58,174 nt of DNA from Pigmentiphaga sp. NML080357 (GCF_002188465.1 NZ_NINW01000018.1:1-58174), one strand, 5' to 3'; positions 16,321 to 27,275 are shown, numbered from the stretch's first letter. Made by a program: numbers and translations. The notes: generated by a model not told the origin, from the letters alone.

Positions 16321-18648
16321 ATGGTTGAAATTACGATCGACGGCAAGACAGTGGAGGTGGCCGAGGGCAGCATGATCATGCATGCCGCCCAGAAGGTCGG
16401 CCTCTACGTGCCGCATTTCTGCTATCACAAGAAGCTGTCGATCGCGGCCAATTGCCGCATGTGTCTGGTCGACGTGGAAAAGGCCCCCAAGCCGCTGCCC
16501 GCCTGTGCTACTCCGGTCAGCAACGGCATGGTGGTCCACACCGCTTCCGAGAAGGCCATCAACGCCCAGAAGGGCGTGATGGAGTTCCTGCTGATCAACC
16601 ACCCGCTCGATTGCCCTATCTGCGACCAGGGCGGCGAGTGCCAGCTGCAGGACCTGGCGGTTGGCTACGGCGGCTCGTCCTCGCGCTACGCCGAGGAAAA
16701 GCGTGTGGTGTTCCACAAGAACCTCGGCCCGCTGGTGTCGGCCGAGGAAATGACCCGCTGCATCCACTGCACCCGCTGCGTGCGCTTCGGCCAGGAAATC
16801 GCCGGCGTCATGGAGCTGGGCATGCTCAACCGCGGCGAGCATTCCGAGATCACCACCTTCGTGGGCCGCGCGGTCGAGTCCGAGCTGTCGGGCAACATGA
16901 TCGACCTGTGCCCGGTCGGCGCGCTGACCTCCAAGCCGTTCCGCTACAGCGCCCGTACCTGGGAGCTGGCTCGCCGCAAGTCCATCAGCCCGCATGACAG
17001 CATCGGCGCCAACCTGATCGTCCAGGTCAAGAATGACCGCGTGATGCGGGTCGTGCCGTTCGAGAACGAGGCCGTCAACGAGTGCTGGATCAGCGACCGC
17101 GACCGCTTCTCGTACGAAGGACTGAACAGCGAGGACCGCCTGACCGCGCCGATGGTGCGCGGCACCGACGGCCAGTGGAAAGAGGTGGAATGGGCCGAGG
17201 CGCTCGACTTCGTCGCCGCCGGCCTGCAGTCGGTCAAGAACAGCTACGGCGCCGGCCAGATCGGCGCCTTGGCGGCCCAGTACGCGACCACCGAGGAATT
17301 CGCCCTGTTGGCGCGGCTGGTGCGCGCGCTCGGTTCCGACAACATCGATTTCCGGCTGCGCCAGACCGACGCCGGCTTCGATGCGGCCCGCAGCGGCGCG
17401 CCGTGGCTGGGTATGGCGCTGGCCGACATCGGCACGCTCGACCGCGTGCTGGTGGTCGGCTCGTTCCTGCGCAAGGATCATCCGCTCCTGGCCCAGCGCC
17501 TGCGCCAGGCCGCCAAGGCCGGCACGCAGGTCGTCCTGGTCGACGTGGCGGCCGACGATCCGCTGATGCCCGTTGCCGAGCGCGTCACGGTCGCGCCGGC
17601 GGCGTTGCCGTCGGTGCTGGCCGAGATCGCCGTGGCGCTCGCGCGGGCCAAGGAAGTGGCCGTCGCCCCCGAGTTGGCCGACGTGCAGCCGGGCGAGGCG
17701 GCCACCCGCATCGCCGCGCTGCTGGCCTCCGGTGAAAACGCGGCCGTGCTGCTCGGCAACCTGGCCGTGCAACATCCCCAGGCCAGCACGCTGGCCGCCA
17801 ATGCGCAGCTGATCGCCCAAGCCGCGGGCGCCCGCCTGGGCTTCACGACCGAGGGCGGCAACACCGTCGGCGGCTACCTGGCCGAAGCGGTGCCCATGCG
17901 CGGCGGCAAGACCGCGGCCCAGATGTTCGCCGAGCCCCTCAAGGCCTATATCGTGGTGCATGCCGAGCCGGCGCTGGACGCCGACAATGGCGTGGCCGCC
18001 GTGCGGGCGCTGCGGTCGGCGCAGTTCAACGTGGCGCTGACCCCGTACCGGTCGGCCGCCCAGGACTGGGCCCACGTCATGCTGCCGATCGCGCCCTTTA
18101 CCGAGACCTCGGGCACGTTCGTCAACGCCGAGGGCAGGGCGCAGAGCTTCAAGGGCACCGTGCGCCCGCTGGGCCAGACCCGCCCGGGCTGGAAGGTGCT
18201 GCGCGTGCTGGGCAATGCGCTGGAACTGCCAGGCTTCGACGACGAGACCTCGGAGTCGGTGCGCGACGCGGTACTGGCTGGCGAGATCGCTCCCCGCCTG
18301 TCCAATGCCATCGGCGCCAAGCCGGGCGTGGGCCAGCCGGCCCAGGGCCTGCAGCGCGTGGCCGACGTGCCGGTGTATTTCAGCGATGCCATCGTGCGCC
18401 GCGCGGAGTCGCTGCAGGCTGCGCCGGCCGCCGACGCACCGGAGGCGCGCGCCAACGCGGCCACCCTGGCCGGCCTCGGCCTGGCCGACGGCGACCGGGT
18501 GCGCGTGAAGTCCGCCACCGGTTCGGTCGAACTCTTTCTTTCCCTGGATGACACGGTGCCTGCCGGCGCCGTGCGTGTTGCCGCCGCCCATGCCTCGACC
18601 TTCGCACTGGGCAGCGCGTTCGAACAACTCAGCGTGGAGCGTGCCTGA
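16321..18648 (+). CDS. nuoG: NADH-quinone oxidoreductase subunit G
   Basis: The 775-residue 75-kDa iron-sulfur subunit has an N-terminal 2Fe-2S ferredoxin domain (Cys34, Cys45, Cys48, Cys62) and a His94/Cys98/Cys101/Cys107 4Fe-4S site ([14 protein letters not shown]). A further 4Fe-4S site has Cys147/150/153 and Cys197 (CIHCTRC ... LCPVGA). A molybdopterin-oxidoreductase-like domain without an active cofactor site forms the C-terminal two thirds. The last base of its TGA is the A of the nuoH ATG, so the two are translationally coupled. Confidence 0.98.
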   Translation: MVEITIDGKTVEVAEGSMIMHAAQKVGLYVPHFCYHKKLSIAANCRMCLVDVEKAPKPLPACATPVSNGMVVHTASEKAINAQKGVMEFLLINHPLDCPICDQGGECQLQDLAVGYGGSSSRYAEEKRVVFHKNLGPLVSAEEMTRCIHCTRCVRFGQEIAGVMELGMLNRGEHSEITTFVGRAVESELSGNMIDLCPVGALTSKPFRYSARTWELARRKSISPHDSIGANLIVQVKNDRVMRVVPFENEAVNECWISDRDRFSYEGLNSEDRLTAPMVRGTDGQWKEVEWAEALDFVAAGLQSVKNSYGAGQIGALAAQYATTEEFALLARLVRALGSDNIDFRLRQTDAGFDAARSGAPWLGMALADIGTLDRVLVVGSFLRKDHPLLAQRLRQAAKAGTQVVLVDVAADDPLMPVAERVTVAPAALPSVLAEIAVALARAKEVAVAPELADVQPGEAATRIAALLASGENAAVLLGNLAVQHPQASTLAANAQLIAQAAGARLGFTTEGGNTVGGYLAEAVPMRGGKTAAQMFAEPLKAYIVVHAEPALDADNGVAAVRALRSAQFNVALTPYRSAAQDWAHVMLPIAPFTETSGTFVNAEGRAQSFKGTVRPLGQTRPGWKVLRVLGNALELPGFDDETSESVRDAVLAGEIAPRLSNAIGAKPGVGQPAQGLQRVADVPVYFSDAIVRRAESLQAAPAADAPEARANAATLAGLGLADGDRVRVKSATGSVELFLSLDDTVPAGAVRVAAAHASTFALGSAFEQLSVERA

Positions 18649-19721
18649 TGCAGTGGATCGACGTCCTTCAGGCTCATGGAACGGAGCTGATCGGCCCGGT
18701 GGCCTGGTCGGTGGTGTGGAACATCGTCAAGATCGTCTGCATCGCGGTGCCCATCATCCTGTGCGTGGCTTACCTCACGTACTGGGAACGCAAGATGATC
18801 GGCTGGATGCACATCCGCCTCGGCCCCAACCGCGTCGGTCCCAAGGGGCTGCTGCAGCCGTTCGCCGACGTGCTCAAGCTGCTGACCAAGGAAGTGATCG
18901 TTCCCAGCAACGCCAACAAGGTGCTGTACATCGTGGCGCCCGCCGTGGTGCTGATGCCGGCGCTGGCCGCCTGGGCAGTGGTGCCGTTCGGCCCCGAGGT
19001 CGTGCTGGCCAACGTCAACGCCGGCCTGCTCTACATCATGGCGATCACCTCGCTGGGCGTCTACGGCGTGATCATCGCCGGCTGGGCGTCGAACTCGAAG
19101 TACGCCTTCCTGGGTGCGCTGCGCGCTTCGGCGCAGATGGTGTCCTATGAACTGGCCATCGGCTTCGTGCTGGTGACGGTGCTGCTGGTGTCCGGCAGCC
19201 TGAACATGAGCGAGATCGTCCTGAAGCAGGCAGACGGCCGCTTCGCCGGCATGGGCCTGTCGTTCCTGTCCTGGAACTGGCTGCCGCTGTTGCCGCTGTT
19301 CGTGATCTACGTGATCTCCGCCGTGGCGGAAACCAACCGCCACCCGTTCGACGTGGTCGAAGGCGAGTCGGAGATCGTGGCGGGCCACATGGTGGAATAT
19401 TCGGGCATGACCTTCGCCCTGTTCTTCCTGGGCGAATACGCCAACATGATCCTGTTGTCCGCGCTGGCTTCGATCATGTTCCTGGGCGGCTGGCTGCCTC
19501 CCATCGACGTGGCGCCCTTCACCTGGGTGCCGGGCTGGATATGGCTGGCGCTCAAGACGTTCGTCGTGGTCTCGATGTTCATCTGGTTCCGTGCGTCTTT
19601 CCCGCGCTACCGCTATGACCAGATCATGCGCCTGGGCTGGAAGATCTTCATCCCGCTGACGCTGGTCTGGCTGCTCGTGGTGGCGGTCTGGATGCAGACG
19701 CCCTGGAACATCTGGAAGTAA
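18648..19721 (+). CDS. nuoH: NADH-quinone oxidoreductase subunit H
   Basis: The 357-residue integral membrane subunit with about eight helices links the quinone cavity to the proton-pumping arm. Conserved segments include [28 protein letters not shown] (about 46-73), the charged loop ELAIGF, and [27 protein letters not shown] (about 226-252). All key Glu and Arg residues are present. It overlaps the nuoG stop by one base. Confidence 0.98.
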   Translation: MQWIDVLQAHGTELIGPVAWSVVWNIVKIVCIAVPIILCVAYLTYWERKMIGWMHIRLGPNRVGPKGLLQPFADVLKLLTKEVIVPSNANKVLYIVAPAVVLMPALAAWAVVPFGPEVVLANVNAGLLYIMAITSLGVYGVIIAGWASNSKYAFLGALRASAQMVSYELAIGFVLVTVLLVSGSLNMSEIVLKQADGRFAGMGLSFLSWNWLPLLPLFVIYVISAVAETNRHPFDVVEGESEIVAGHMVEYSGMTFALFFLGEYANMILLSALASIMFLGGWLPPIDVAPFTWVPGWIWLALKTFVVVSMFIWFRASFPRYRYDQIMRLGWKIFIPLTLVWLLVVAVWMQTPWNIWK

Positions 19722-19763
19722 ACGCCCGCCGCGTGCGAGCCAAAGAATAGGCAGGACTGAAAC

Positions 19764-20252
19764 ATGCAAGCGATCAAGGAATTCTTCGGCAGCCTGATGC
19801 TGACCGAGCTCCTCAAGGGATTGCGCCTGACGGGGCGGTACATGTTCGCCCGCAAGATCACGGTGCAGTATCCCGAGGAGAAGACCCCGATGTCTCCGCG
19901 CTTTCGCGGCCTGCACGCCTTGCGCCGCTATCCCAACGGGGAAGAGCGCTGCATCGCCTGCAAGCTGTGCGAGGCGGTCTGCCCGGCGGTGGCCATCACG
20001 ATCGAGTCGGAAGTGCGCGAGGACGGTACCCGCCGCACCAACCGCTACGACATCGACCTGACCAAGTGCATTTTCTGTGGTTTCTGCGAGGAAAGCTGCC
20101 CGGTCGACTCCATCGTCGAGACGCACATCCACGAGTACCACGGCGAACAGCGGGGCGACCTGTATTTCACCAAGGAAATGCTGCTGGCGGTCGGCGACCG
20201 CTACGAAGCCGAAATCGCGCAGAACCGCGCGCAGGATGCGAAATACCGGTAA
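19764..20252 (+). CDS. nuoI: NADH-quinone oxidoreductase subunit I
   Basis: The 162-residue TYKY-type ferredoxin subunit carries clusters N6a and N6b. The two motifs are Cys63/66/69/73 ([12 protein letters not shown]) and Cys102/105/108/112 ([12 protein letters not shown]). The N-terminal amphipathic stretch [22 protein letters not shown] docks it to the membrane arm. The gene lies 42 bp after nuoH and 9 bp before nuoJ. Confidence 0.98.
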   Translation: MQAIKEFFGSLMLTELLKGLRLTGRYMFARKITVQYPEEKTPMSPRFRGLHALRRYPNGEERCIACKLCEAVCPAVAITIESEVREDGTRRTNRYDIDLTKCIFCGFCEESCPVDSIVETHIHEYHGEQRGDLYFTKEMLLAVGDRYEAEIAQNRAQDAKYR

Positions 20253-20261
20253 CCGAAAACC

Positions 20262-20909
20262 ATGACCGCCATACTGTTCTATATCTTTGCCGCGATCCTC
20301 GTCGTGGCCGCCTGCCGGGTCATCGTCGCGCGCAGCCCCGTCACCGCCGTCATGCACCTGGTGCTGTCGTTCTTCACCGCCTCCATGATCTGGATGCTGC
20401 TGAAGGCCGAGTTCCTCGCCATCCTGCTGGTGCTGGTCTACGTGGGCGCGGTGATGGTGCTGTTCCTGTTCGTGGTGATGATGCTGGACATCGATAGCGC
20501 CAAACTGCGCGAAGGGTTCCGGACCTACCTGCCCATGGGCATCGTGGTGGGCGCCATCATGGTGGGGGAAATGGCCTTCGTGCTGGCCAATGCCTATTGG
20601 GATCCCAGCGTGCCCCAGGCGCCGGCCGACTTCAACAATACGCGCGCCATCGGCGTGGCGATGTACACCGAATACATCTACGCCGTGGAGATCGCCGCCG
20701 TCATCCTGCTGGTGGGCATGGTGGCCGCCATCGCGCTGACGCTGCGCCGCCGGTCCGACGTCAAGGTGACGCGGCCGTCCGAACAGATCCGCGTGCGCCG
20801 CCAGGATCGCGTGCGCCTGGTAACGATTCCGTCGCAAACCGAAAATTCCCAGCAGGGCGAGGGCGCCGCCGCGCCTGCCGCCTCCGACTCCAAGGGAAGC
20901 CAACCATGA
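20262..20909 (+). CDS. nuoJ: NADH-quinone oxidoreductase subunit J
   Basis: The 215-residue membrane subunit has five helices. The conserved [18 protein letters not shown] segment (about 58-75), including the helix with the pi-bulge, is visible. A hydrophilic C-terminal tail of roughly 50 residues ([25 protein letters not shown]...) follows the last helix, rich in charged residues then Gln, Ala and Ser. The last codons overlap nuoK by four bases (ATGA). Confidence 0.97.
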   Translation: MTAILFYIFAAILVVAACRVIVARSPVTAVMHLVLSFFTASMIWMLLKAEFLAILLVLVYVGAVMVLFLFVVMMLDIDSAKLREGFRTYLPMGIVVGAIMVGEMAFVLANAYWDPSVPQAPADFNNTRAIGVAMYTEYIYAVEIAAVILLVGMVAAIALTLRRRSDVKVTRPSEQIRVRRQDRVRLVTIPSQTENSQQGEGAAAPAASDSKGSQP

Positions 20910-21214
20910 CCCTGACTCTCGGCCATTTCCTCGTGCTGGGGGCGATCCTGTTCGCCATCAGCATCGTCGGCATATTCCTCAACCGCAAGAACATCATCGT
21001 CCTCCTGATGGCGATCGAACTGATGCTGCTTGCGGTGAACATGAATTTCGTCGCCTTTTCGAGCTGGATGGGCGATCTGAGCGGGCAGGTGTTCGTGTTC
21101 TTCATCCTGACCGTGGCGGCCGCCGAGTCCGCCATCGGCCTGGCCATCCTGGTTGTATTGTTCCGCAACCTGAACACGATCAACGTTGACGAACTTGACC
21201 GGCTGAAGGGCTGA
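20906..21214 (+). CDS. nuoK: NADH-quinone oxidoreductase subunit K
   Basis: The 102-residue three-helix membrane subunit (ND4L) has the two conserved membrane glutamates of the proton path in [13 protein letters not shown] (Glu about 37) and [11 protein letters not shown] (Glu about 73). Start ATG 20906 lies inside the nuoJ stop; longer upstream frames only run through nuoJ. The length is standard. Confidence 0.98.
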   Translation: MTLTLGHFLVLGAILFAISIVGIFLNRKNIIVLLMAIELMLLAVNMNFVAFSSWMGDLSGQVFVFFILTVAAAESAIGLAILVVLFRNLNTINVDELDRLKG

Positions 21215-21241
21215 CGGTCCGGGCTACGAGAAAATCAAGAC

Positions 21242-23278
21242 ATGTCGGTACCTAAGCTCTATCTCCTCATCGCTTTCGCCCCGCTGGTCGGGTCCATCAT
21301 CGCAGGCTTGTTCGGCACCGGTTTCCTCGGGCGCTGGGTAGGCCGGGCCGGCGCCCACTGGGTGACCATCCTGGGCGTGCTGGTCTCGGCCATCGGTTCG
21401 GTCTTCGTGCTGAACGACGTGCTGGCGGGCAATACCTTCAACGGCGCGCTCTACACCTGGAGCGCGATCGGCGGCATCAAGCTGGAAATCGGCTTCATGA
21501 TCGACTCCCTGTCGGCCATGATGATGGTGGTGGTCACCTCGGTGTCGCTGATGGTGCACATCTACACCATCGGCTACATGAAGGACGATCCCGGGTACCA
21601 GCGCTTCTTCGCGTACATCTCGCTGTTCACGTTCTCGATGCTGATGCTGGTCATGTCCAACAACATGCTCCAGCTCTTCTTCGGCTGGGAAGCCGTGGGC
21701 CTGGTCTCCTACCTGCTGATCGGCTTCTGGTACACCCGTCCCACCGCCATCTTCGCCAACATGAAGGCCTTCCTGGTGAACCGGGTAGGGGACTTCGGCT
21801 TCGTGCTGGGTATCGGCCTGCTGTTCGCCTATGCCGGCTCCATGAACTACACCGAGGTGTTCTCGCAGTCGGACAAGCTGGCGGGCATGCTTTTCCCCGG
21901 CACCGACTGGATGCTGCTGACCGTGGCCTGCATCGCCTTGTTCGTGGGCGCGATGGGCAAGTCGGCGCAGTTCCCTCTGCACGTGTGGCTCCCCGACTCG
22001 ATGGAAGGCCCGACCCCGATCTCCGCGCTGATCCACGCCGCGACCATGGTCACGGCGGGCATCTTCATGGTGGCGCGCTTCTCGCCGCTGTACGAGCTGT
22101 CGACCACGGCGCTGTCCTTCATCATCGTCATCGGTGCGATCACCGCGCTGTTCATGGGCTTCCTGGGCATCATCCAGAACGACATCAAGCGCGTGGTGGC
22201 CTACTCGACGCTGTCGCAGCTGGGCTACATGACCGTGGCCCTGGGCGCCTCGGCCTACTCGGTGGCGATCTTCCACCTGATGACCCACGCCTTCTTCAAG
22301 GCGCTGCTGTTCCTGGCTGCGGGCTCGGTCATCATCGGCATGCACCACGACCAGGACATCCGCAACATGGGCGGCCTGCGCAAGTACATGCCCATCACCT
22401 GGATCACCTTCCTGCTGGGCTCGCTGGCCCTGATCGGCACGCCGTTCTTCGCCGGCTTCTACTCGAAGGAAAACATCATCGAGGCGGCCAAGCTCTCCCA
22501 CGTCTGGGGATCCGGGTTTGCCTATTTCGCCACGCTGGCCGGCGTGTTCGTGACGGCGTTCTACTCCTTCCGCCTGTACTTCATGGTGTTCCACGGCAAG
22601 GAGCGGTTCGACACCTCGGGCGCGCACGGGCATGGCCATGACGACCATGCGCAGGGACACGGCGACCATGGCCACGACGATCACGGCCATCATGGCGGCG
22701 TGCCGCACGAGTCGCCCGCGGTGGTGACGGTGCCGCTGATGCTGCTGGCGATCCCGTCGGTCGTCATCGGCGCCATCGCCATCGGGCCCATGCTGTTCGG
22801 CGATTTCTTCAAGGGCGTGATCTTCAATTCGCCCGAGCATCCCGTCATGGATCACCTGGCCGAGCATTTCCACGGCTGGGTGGCCTACGGCCTGCATGCC
22901 TTCGGCACCGCGCCTTTCTGGCTGATGCTGGCCGGCGTGGTCGTGGCCTGGTACTTCTACATGGTCAACCCGGCCATTCCCGCTGCCATCAAGGCCCGCG
23001 CAGGCTGGCTGTACAACCTGCTCGACAACAAGTACTACATGGACAAGATCAATGAAGCCGTCTTCGCGCGCGGCGCCCGCGTGCTGGGCGGCGGCCTGTG
23101 GAAGGTGGGCGACCGGTCGCTGATCGACGGCCTGCTGGTCAACGGCAGTGCCCGCCTGGTGGGCTGGTTCGCGGGGGTGGTGCGCCACCTGCAGTCCGGC
23201 TACATCTATCACTACGCCTTCGCCATGATCGTCGGCATCATGGCCCTGGTTACCTTCTTCGTCCTGCTGAACAATTGA
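21242..23278 (+). CDS. nuoL: NADH-quinone oxidoreductase subunit L
   Basis: The 678-residue antiporter-like proton-pumping subunit has about 16 helices and the long lateral helix at the C-terminus. The conserved SMEGPTPISALIHAATMVTAG and FFGWEAVGLVSYLLIGFW segments are present. An unusual His/Asp/Gly-rich hydrophilic loop (about residues 461-490, DNA about 22620-22710) holds about a dozen histidines in repeated GHGHDDH-type groups. Its TGA overlaps the ATG of nuoM by one base. Confidence 0.97.
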   Translation: MSVPKLYLLIAFAPLVGSIIAGLFGTGFLGRWVGRAGAHWVTILGVLVSAIGSVFVLNDVLAGNTFNGALYTWSAIGGIKLEIGFMIDSLSAMMMVVVTSVSLMVHIYTIGYMKDDPGYQRFFAYISLFTFSMLMLVMSNNMLQLFFGWEAVGLVSYLLIGFWYTRPTAIFANMKAFLVNRVGDFGFVLGIGLLFAYAGSMNYTEVFSQSDKLAGMLFPGTDWMLLTVACIALFVGAMGKSAQFPLHVWLPDSMEGPTPISALIHAATMVTAGIFMVARFSPLYELSTTALSFIIVIGAITALFMGFLGIIQNDIKRVVAYSTLSQLGYMTVALGASAYSVAIFHLMTHAFFKALLFLAAGSVIIGMHHDQDIRNMGGLRKYMPITWITFLLGSLALIGTPFFAGFYSKENIIEAAKLSHVWGSGFAYFATLAGVFVTAFYSFRLYFMVFHGKERFDTSGAHGHGHDDHAQGHGDHGHDDHGHHGGVPHESPAVVTVPLMLLAIPSVVIGAIAIGPMLFGDFFKGVIFNSPEHPVMDHLAEHFHGWVAYGLHAFGTAPFWLMLAGVVVAWYFYMVNPAIPAAIKARAGWLYNLLDNKYYMDKINEAVFARGARVLGGGLWKVGDRSLIDGLLVNGSARLVGWFAGVVRHLQSGYIYHYAFAMIVGIMALVTFFVLLNN

Positions 23279-24777
23279 TGGCAAGCGATATGGCTCAAAC
23301 TTCTTTTCCGTGGCTCTCGCTTGCGATCTTCACCCCGATCGTGTTTGGCGCGCTGGTGCTGGCGGTGGGCCGCGACAGCAACCCCACGGTGGCGCGGGTC
23401 CTGTCCCTCATCGGCGCGATCGCAGGCTTCCTGGTGACGCTGCCGCTCTATACCGGCTTCGATTCCTCGACGGCCCAAATGCAGTTCGTCGAGAAAACCT
23501 CCTGGATTGCCCAGTACGGCGTTTCCTACTACCTGGGCGTGGACGGCATCTCGCTCTGGTTCGTGCTGCTGACCGCGTTCATCACCATCATCGTGGTGCT
23601 GGCGGGCTGGGAAGTGATCACCAGCCGCGTCGCGCAGTACATGGGCGCGTTCCTGATACTGTCGGGCCTCATGATCGGCGTGTTCGCCGCGCTGGACGGC
23701 CTGCTGTTCTACGTGTTCTTCGAGGCGACGCTGATCCCGATGTACGTCATCATCGGCGTGTGGGGCGGCCCGAACCGGGTCTATGCGGCGTTCAAGTTCT
23801 TCCTGTATACGTTGCTGGGTTCGCTGCTGACGCTGGTGGCTTTCATCTACCTGTGGTACTCGGCCGGCGGTTCGTTCGACATCCTGGCATGGCACAAGCT
23901 GCCGCTGGGGCACACCGAGCAGATCCTGATCTTCCTGGCGTTCCTGATGGCTTTCGCGGTCAAGGTGCCGATGTGGCCGGTGCACACCTGGCTGCCCGAT
24001 GCCCACGTGGAGGCGCCCACCGGCGGTTCCGTGGTGCTGGCTGCCATCATGCTGAAGCTGGGCGCCTACGGTTTCCTGCGGCTGTCCCTGCCGATCGTGC
24101 CCGATGCCGCGCATAGCCTGTCCGGCCTGATGATTGCGCTGTCGCTGATCGCCGTCATCTACATCGGCCTGGTTGCCCTGGTGCAGGACGACATGAAGAA
24201 GCTGGTGGCCTATTCGTCGGTGGCCCACATGGGCTTCGTCACGCTGGGCTTCTTCATCTTCAATACCGCCGGCGTCGAGGGCGCCATCGTGCAGATGGTG
24301 TCGCACGGTTTCGTGTCGGGCGCGATGTTCCTGTGCATAGGCGTGCTGTACGACCGGGTGCACTCGCGCCGCATCGCCGATTACGGCGGCGTGGTCAACA
24401 CCATGCCCAAGTTCGCGACCTTCTTCGTGCTGTTCTCGATGGCCAACAGCGGCCTGCCGGCCACCAGCGGCTTCGTGGGCGAGTTCTTCGTCATCATGGG
24501 CTCGGTCGAGTACAACTTCTGGATCGGCCTTTTGGCCGCCACCGCCCTGATCCTGGGCGCGGCGTATTCCCTGTGGATGGTCAAGCGCGTCGTGTTCGGC
24601 GAGATCACCCACCAGCACGTGCGCGAGCTGGCCGACGTCAACAGCCGCGAGTTCTTCATCCTGGGCGTGATGGCCATCGCCGTGCTGTACATGGGCGTCC
24701 ATCCCGCACCCTTTACCGACGTGATGCACGTCTCGGTCGATGCGCTGCTCAAGCACGTCGCCATTTCGAAACTGTAA
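23278..24777 (+). CDS. nuoM: NADH-quinone oxidoreductase subunit M
   Basis: The 499-residue antiporter-like subunit has 14 helices. Conserved features are FFEATLIPMYVIIGVWGG (about 143-160), with the essential Glu of helix 5, and KVPMWPVHTWLPDAHVEAPTGGSV (about 228-251), with the Lys/His of the proton channel. ATG 23278 overlaps the nuoL stop; ATG 23290 (MAQTSFPWL) is a possible alternative start four codons later. Confidence 0.97.
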   Translation: MASDMAQTSFPWLSLAIFTPIVFGALVLAVGRDSNPTVARVLSLIGAIAGFLVTLPLYTGFDSSTAQMQFVEKTSWIAQYGVSYYLGVDGISLWFVLLTAFITIIVVLAGWEVITSRVAQYMGAFLILSGLMIGVFAALDGLLFYVFFEATLIPMYVIIGVWGGPNRVYAAFKFFLYTLLGSLLTLVAFIYLWYSAGGSFDILAWHKLPLGHTEQILIFLAFLMAFAVKVPMWPVHTWLPDAHVEAPTGGSVVLAAIMLKLGAYGFLRLSLPIVPDAAHSLSGLMIALSLIAVIYIGLVALVQDDMKKLVAYSSVAHMGFVTLGFFIFNTAGVEGAIVQMVSHGFVSGAMFLCIGVLYDRVHSRRIADYGGVVNTMPKFATFFVLFSMANSGLPATSGFVGEFFVIMGSVEYNFWIGLLAATALILGAAYSLWMVKRVVFGEITHQHVRELADVNSREFFILGVMAIAVLYMGVHPAPFTDVMHVSVDALLKHVAISKL

Positions 24778-24795
24778 GACGCCGGACGTTAAGCA

Positions 24796-26277
24796 ATGGA
24801 ATTTGCCAATCTGAACCTGTCCCTCGTCGCACCGGAGATCACGCTGCTGGTGCTGACGTCCGCCATCTTGCTGATCGACCTGTTCGTCAAGGACGAAGGC
24901 CGCGCGCTGACGCACATCCTGTCGCTGCTGGCGCTGGTGGTGCTGAGCTGGATGAGCCTGTCGGACCTGGCCTCGGGCGTGCAGGGCTCCGCCTTCGACG
25001 GCATGTACCTGGCCGACGGCCTCTCCCATGTGCTCAAGGTGTGCTCGTACATCGCGGTCGGCGTGACGCTGATCTACGGCAAGTCCTACGCCAAGGACCG
25101 CGGCATGCTTCGCGGCGGCGAATTCTACGTGCTGTCGCTGCTCGCGCTGCTGGGCCAGATGGTCATGATCTCGGCCGGCAACATGCTGACCATCTACCTC
25201 GGCCTGGAGCTGATGTCGCTGTCGTTCTACGCGCTGGTGGCGCTGCGCCGCGAGCACACGGTTTCCACCGAAGCGGCGATGAAGTATTTCGTGCTCGGCG
25301 CGCTGGCTTCCGGCCTGCTGCTGTACGGCATGTCCATGATCTACGGCGCGACCGGCACCTTGAACCTGGCTGACATCGCCCTGGCCACGGCCGATGCCGG
25401 CCAGAACCACATGATCCTGGTCTTCGGCCTGGTGTTCCTGGTGGCCGGCCTGGCATTCAAGCTGGGCGTGGTGCCGTTCCACATGTGGGTACCCGACGTC
25501 TACCAGGGTGCGCCTACGGCCGTGACGCTGCTGCTGGGCGGGGCCCCCAAGCTCGCTGCCTTCGCCATCGTGCTGCGCCTGCTGGTGGACGGCCTGTTCG
25601 GCCTGGCCGCCGACTGGCAGCCCATGCTGGCGATCATGGCAGTGCTGTCGCTGGCCATCGGCAACCTGGCCGCCATCATGCAGACCAACATCAAGCGCAT
25701 GCTGGCCTATTCGACCATTTCCCATATGGGCTTCGTGCTGCTGGGCCTGATGTCGGGCGTGGTCGAGGGCAGCGCGTTCAACGCGCAGAACGCCTACACA
25801 TCGGCCATGTTCTACGTGATCGTCTACGTGCTGACCACCCTCAGCTCGTTCGGCGTACTGATGCTGCTGTCGCGCTCGGGCTTCGAATGCGAGAACGTCG
25901 ATGACCTCAAGGGCCTGAACCGCCGCAACCCCTGGTTCGCCGGCGTGATGCTGGTGCAGATGTTCTCGCTCACCGGCATTCCCCCCACGGTCGGGTTCTA
26001 TTCCAAGCTGGCGGTGCTGCAATCGCTGGTGCAGGCCAACCATATCGTGCTGGCGGTCGTGGCGGTGCTGTTCTCGCTGATCGGCGCGTTCTACTACCTG
26101 CGAGTGGTCAAGGTCGTGTACTTCGACGATCCCGTCGACCAGGCGCCGCTGGAGGGCTCGGCCGGTTTCCGCACGGTGCTGTCCGTCAACGGCGCGCTGC
26201 TGCTGATACTGGGCGTCTTCCCCGCGCCGCTGGTCGCCCTGTGCGCCCAGGCGATCGCCAACTCGCTCGCCCTCTGA
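24796..26277 (+). CDS. nuoN: NADH-quinone oxidoreductase subunit N
   Basis: The 493-residue antiporter-like subunit is last of the nuo set. [16 protein letters not shown] (about 135-150, with the key Glu) and [25 protein letters not shown] (about 217-241) are conserved, as is [16 protein letters not shown]. It begins 18 bp after nuoM and is followed by a perfect 11-bp hairpin before the DUF2818 gene. Confidence 0.98.
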   Translation: MEFANLNLSLVAPEITLLVLTSAILLIDLFVKDEGRALTHILSLLALVVLSWMSLSDLASGVQGSAFDGMYLADGLSHVLKVCSYIAVGVTLIYGKSYAKDRGMLRGGEFYVLSLLALLGQMVMISAGNMLTIYLGLELMSLSFYALVALRREHTVSTEAAMKYFVLGALASGLLLYGMSMIYGATGTLNLADIALATADAGQNHMILVFGLVFLVAGLAFKLGVVPFHMWVPDVYQGAPTAVTLLLGGAPKLAAFAIVLRLLVDGLFGLAADWQPMLAIMAVLSLAIGNLAAIMQTNIKRMLAYSTISHMGFVLLGLMSGVVEGSAFNAQNAYTSAMFYVIVYVLTTLSSFGVLMLLSRSGFECENVDDLKGLNRRNPWFAGVMLVQMFSLTGIPPTVGFYSKLAVLQSLVQANHIVLAVVAVLFSLIGAFYYLRVVKVVYFDDPVDQAPLEGSAGFRTVLSVNGALLLILGVFPAPLVALCAQAIANSLAL

Positions 26278-26290
26278 CCTTCCGGCGGTA

Positions 26291-26318
26291 GCAGCCGCGG
26301 CCGGTGTGCCGCGGCTGC
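26291..26318 (+). terminator. 11-bp perfect hairpin after nuoN (terminator or attenuator)
   Basis: GCAGCCGCGGC (26291-26301) and GCCGCGGCTGC (26308-26318) form a perfect stem with a six-base loop (CGGTGT), 13 bp after the nuoN stop. There is no T-run, so partial attenuation, RNase protection or Rho-assisted termination is more likely than full intrinsic termination, since two co-oriented overlapping genes follow closely. Confidence 0.5.
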
Positions 26319-26352
26319 CCCGGAACAGATTCGTCGTGCCAGGAATACCGCC

Positions 26353-26673
26353 TTGAAACAGACCCTCGCCATCTACGTCCTTATCCTGCTGGCATTGGTG
26401 ACCGCCAACCTGCCGTTCCTGACGGAACGCGTCTTCGGCGCGATCGCTTTCCGCCGCGCAGGCGTGCCGGCGAGCAAGCCGTTCTGGCTGCGGCTGGCCG
26501 AGGTGCTAGTGCTGTATCTCGTGGTCGGCGCCATCGGCATCGGGTTCGAGGCCAGCCTGGGCAACGTCTTTCCCCAGGGCTGGCAGTTCTACGCCATCAC
26601 GCTTACGCTGTACCTGGTGCTGGCTTATCCCGGTTTCGTCTATCGTTATCTCTTTAAGCGGAGCTCGGGATGA
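26353..26673 (+). CDS. DUF2818 family small membrane protein
   Basis: The 106-residue protein has three hydrophobic segments (about 5-24, 49-67 and 81-99). This family is regularly found directly downstream of nuoN in beta-proteobacteria, which suggests a role linked to complex I assembly or stability; that role is inference from context. The start is TTG 26353, supported by AGGA eight bases upstream; no in-frame ATG exists before the first membrane helix. Its stop overlaps the Nudix gene ATG by four bases. Confidence 0.88.
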   Translation: MKQTLAIYVLILLALVTANLPFLTERVFGAIAFRRAGVPASKPFWLRLAEVLVLYLVVGAIGIGFEASLGNVFPQGWQFYAITLTLYLVLAYPGFVYRYLFKRSSG

Positions 26674-27251
26674 GTCGTGACCGAGCCTTGGAAGAACTGG
26701 CGCAGAGCTCGCAACGGCTGCGCGAAGAGCCCCTGACGAGCGAATCCGTGTTCAGGGGCAAGCTGCTCGACGTGCGCCGCGACACCGTCAAGCTGCCCGG
26801 TGGCGCCACCGCCACGCGCGAGTACATCATGCACCCCGGCGCATCGATGATCGTGCCGCTGCTTCCCGACGGGCAAGTCGTGCTGGTGCGCCAGTACCGC
26901 TATCCCATGCACCGCGCCTTCGTCGAATTCCCGGCCGGCAAGATCGACGCCGGCGAAGCCCCGTTGGCCACTGCGCAGCGTGAGCTGCTCGAGGAAACCG
27001 GCTATCGCGCCCGCAAGTGGACCGAACTGACTACCATCCACAACGCCATCGCCTACGCCAACGAACGCATCATCCTGTTCCTGGCCGAAGACCTCGAGCG
27101 CGGCGAACAGAAGCTGGACGAGAATGAATTCCTCGAGATATTCACCGCGCCCCTCGATGACCTGATGACGTGGATCGCCAAGGGCGAGGTCACCGACGTC
27201 AAGACGGTGATCGGCGCGTTCTTCGTGAAAGAAGCCCTCGCCAAGCGCTGA
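26670..27251 (+). CDS. Nudix hydrolase, ADP-ribose pyrophosphatase type
   Basis: The 193-residue Nudix protein has a complete box at about residues 90-112 (GKIDAGEAPLATAQRELLEE, with catalytic R104-E105 and E108-E109). The upstream VVLVRQYRYPMHRAFVEFPAG is the NudF-type ADP-sugar-binding stretch. It probably cleaves ADP-ribose or related nucleoside diphosphate sugars to AMP and sugar phosphate. It is translationally coupled to the DUF2818 gene, so it sits at the tail of the nuo transcript, possibly recycling NAD-derived ADP-ribose. Confidence 0.92.
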   Translation: MSRDRALEELAQSSQRLREEPLTSESVFRGKLLDVRRDTVKLPGGATATREYIMHPGASMIVPLLPDGQVVLVRQYRYPMHRAFVEFPAGKIDAGEAPLATAQRELLEETGYRARKWTELTTIHNAIAYANERIILFLAEDLERGEQKLDENEFLEIFTAPLDDLMTWIAKGEVTDVKTVIGAFFVKEALAKR

Positions 27252-27275
27252 CCCGGACAGTAGGGGGCACCGCCA

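Noticed and set aside
17946-20903. A 985-codon open frame on the minus strand opposite nuoG-nuoJ (and a 943-codon one at 23212-26043)
   Set aside because: They lie opposite conserved complex I genes; the products are rich in His, Arg, Gln and Asp with no domain, as expected from reading high-GC codons backwards.
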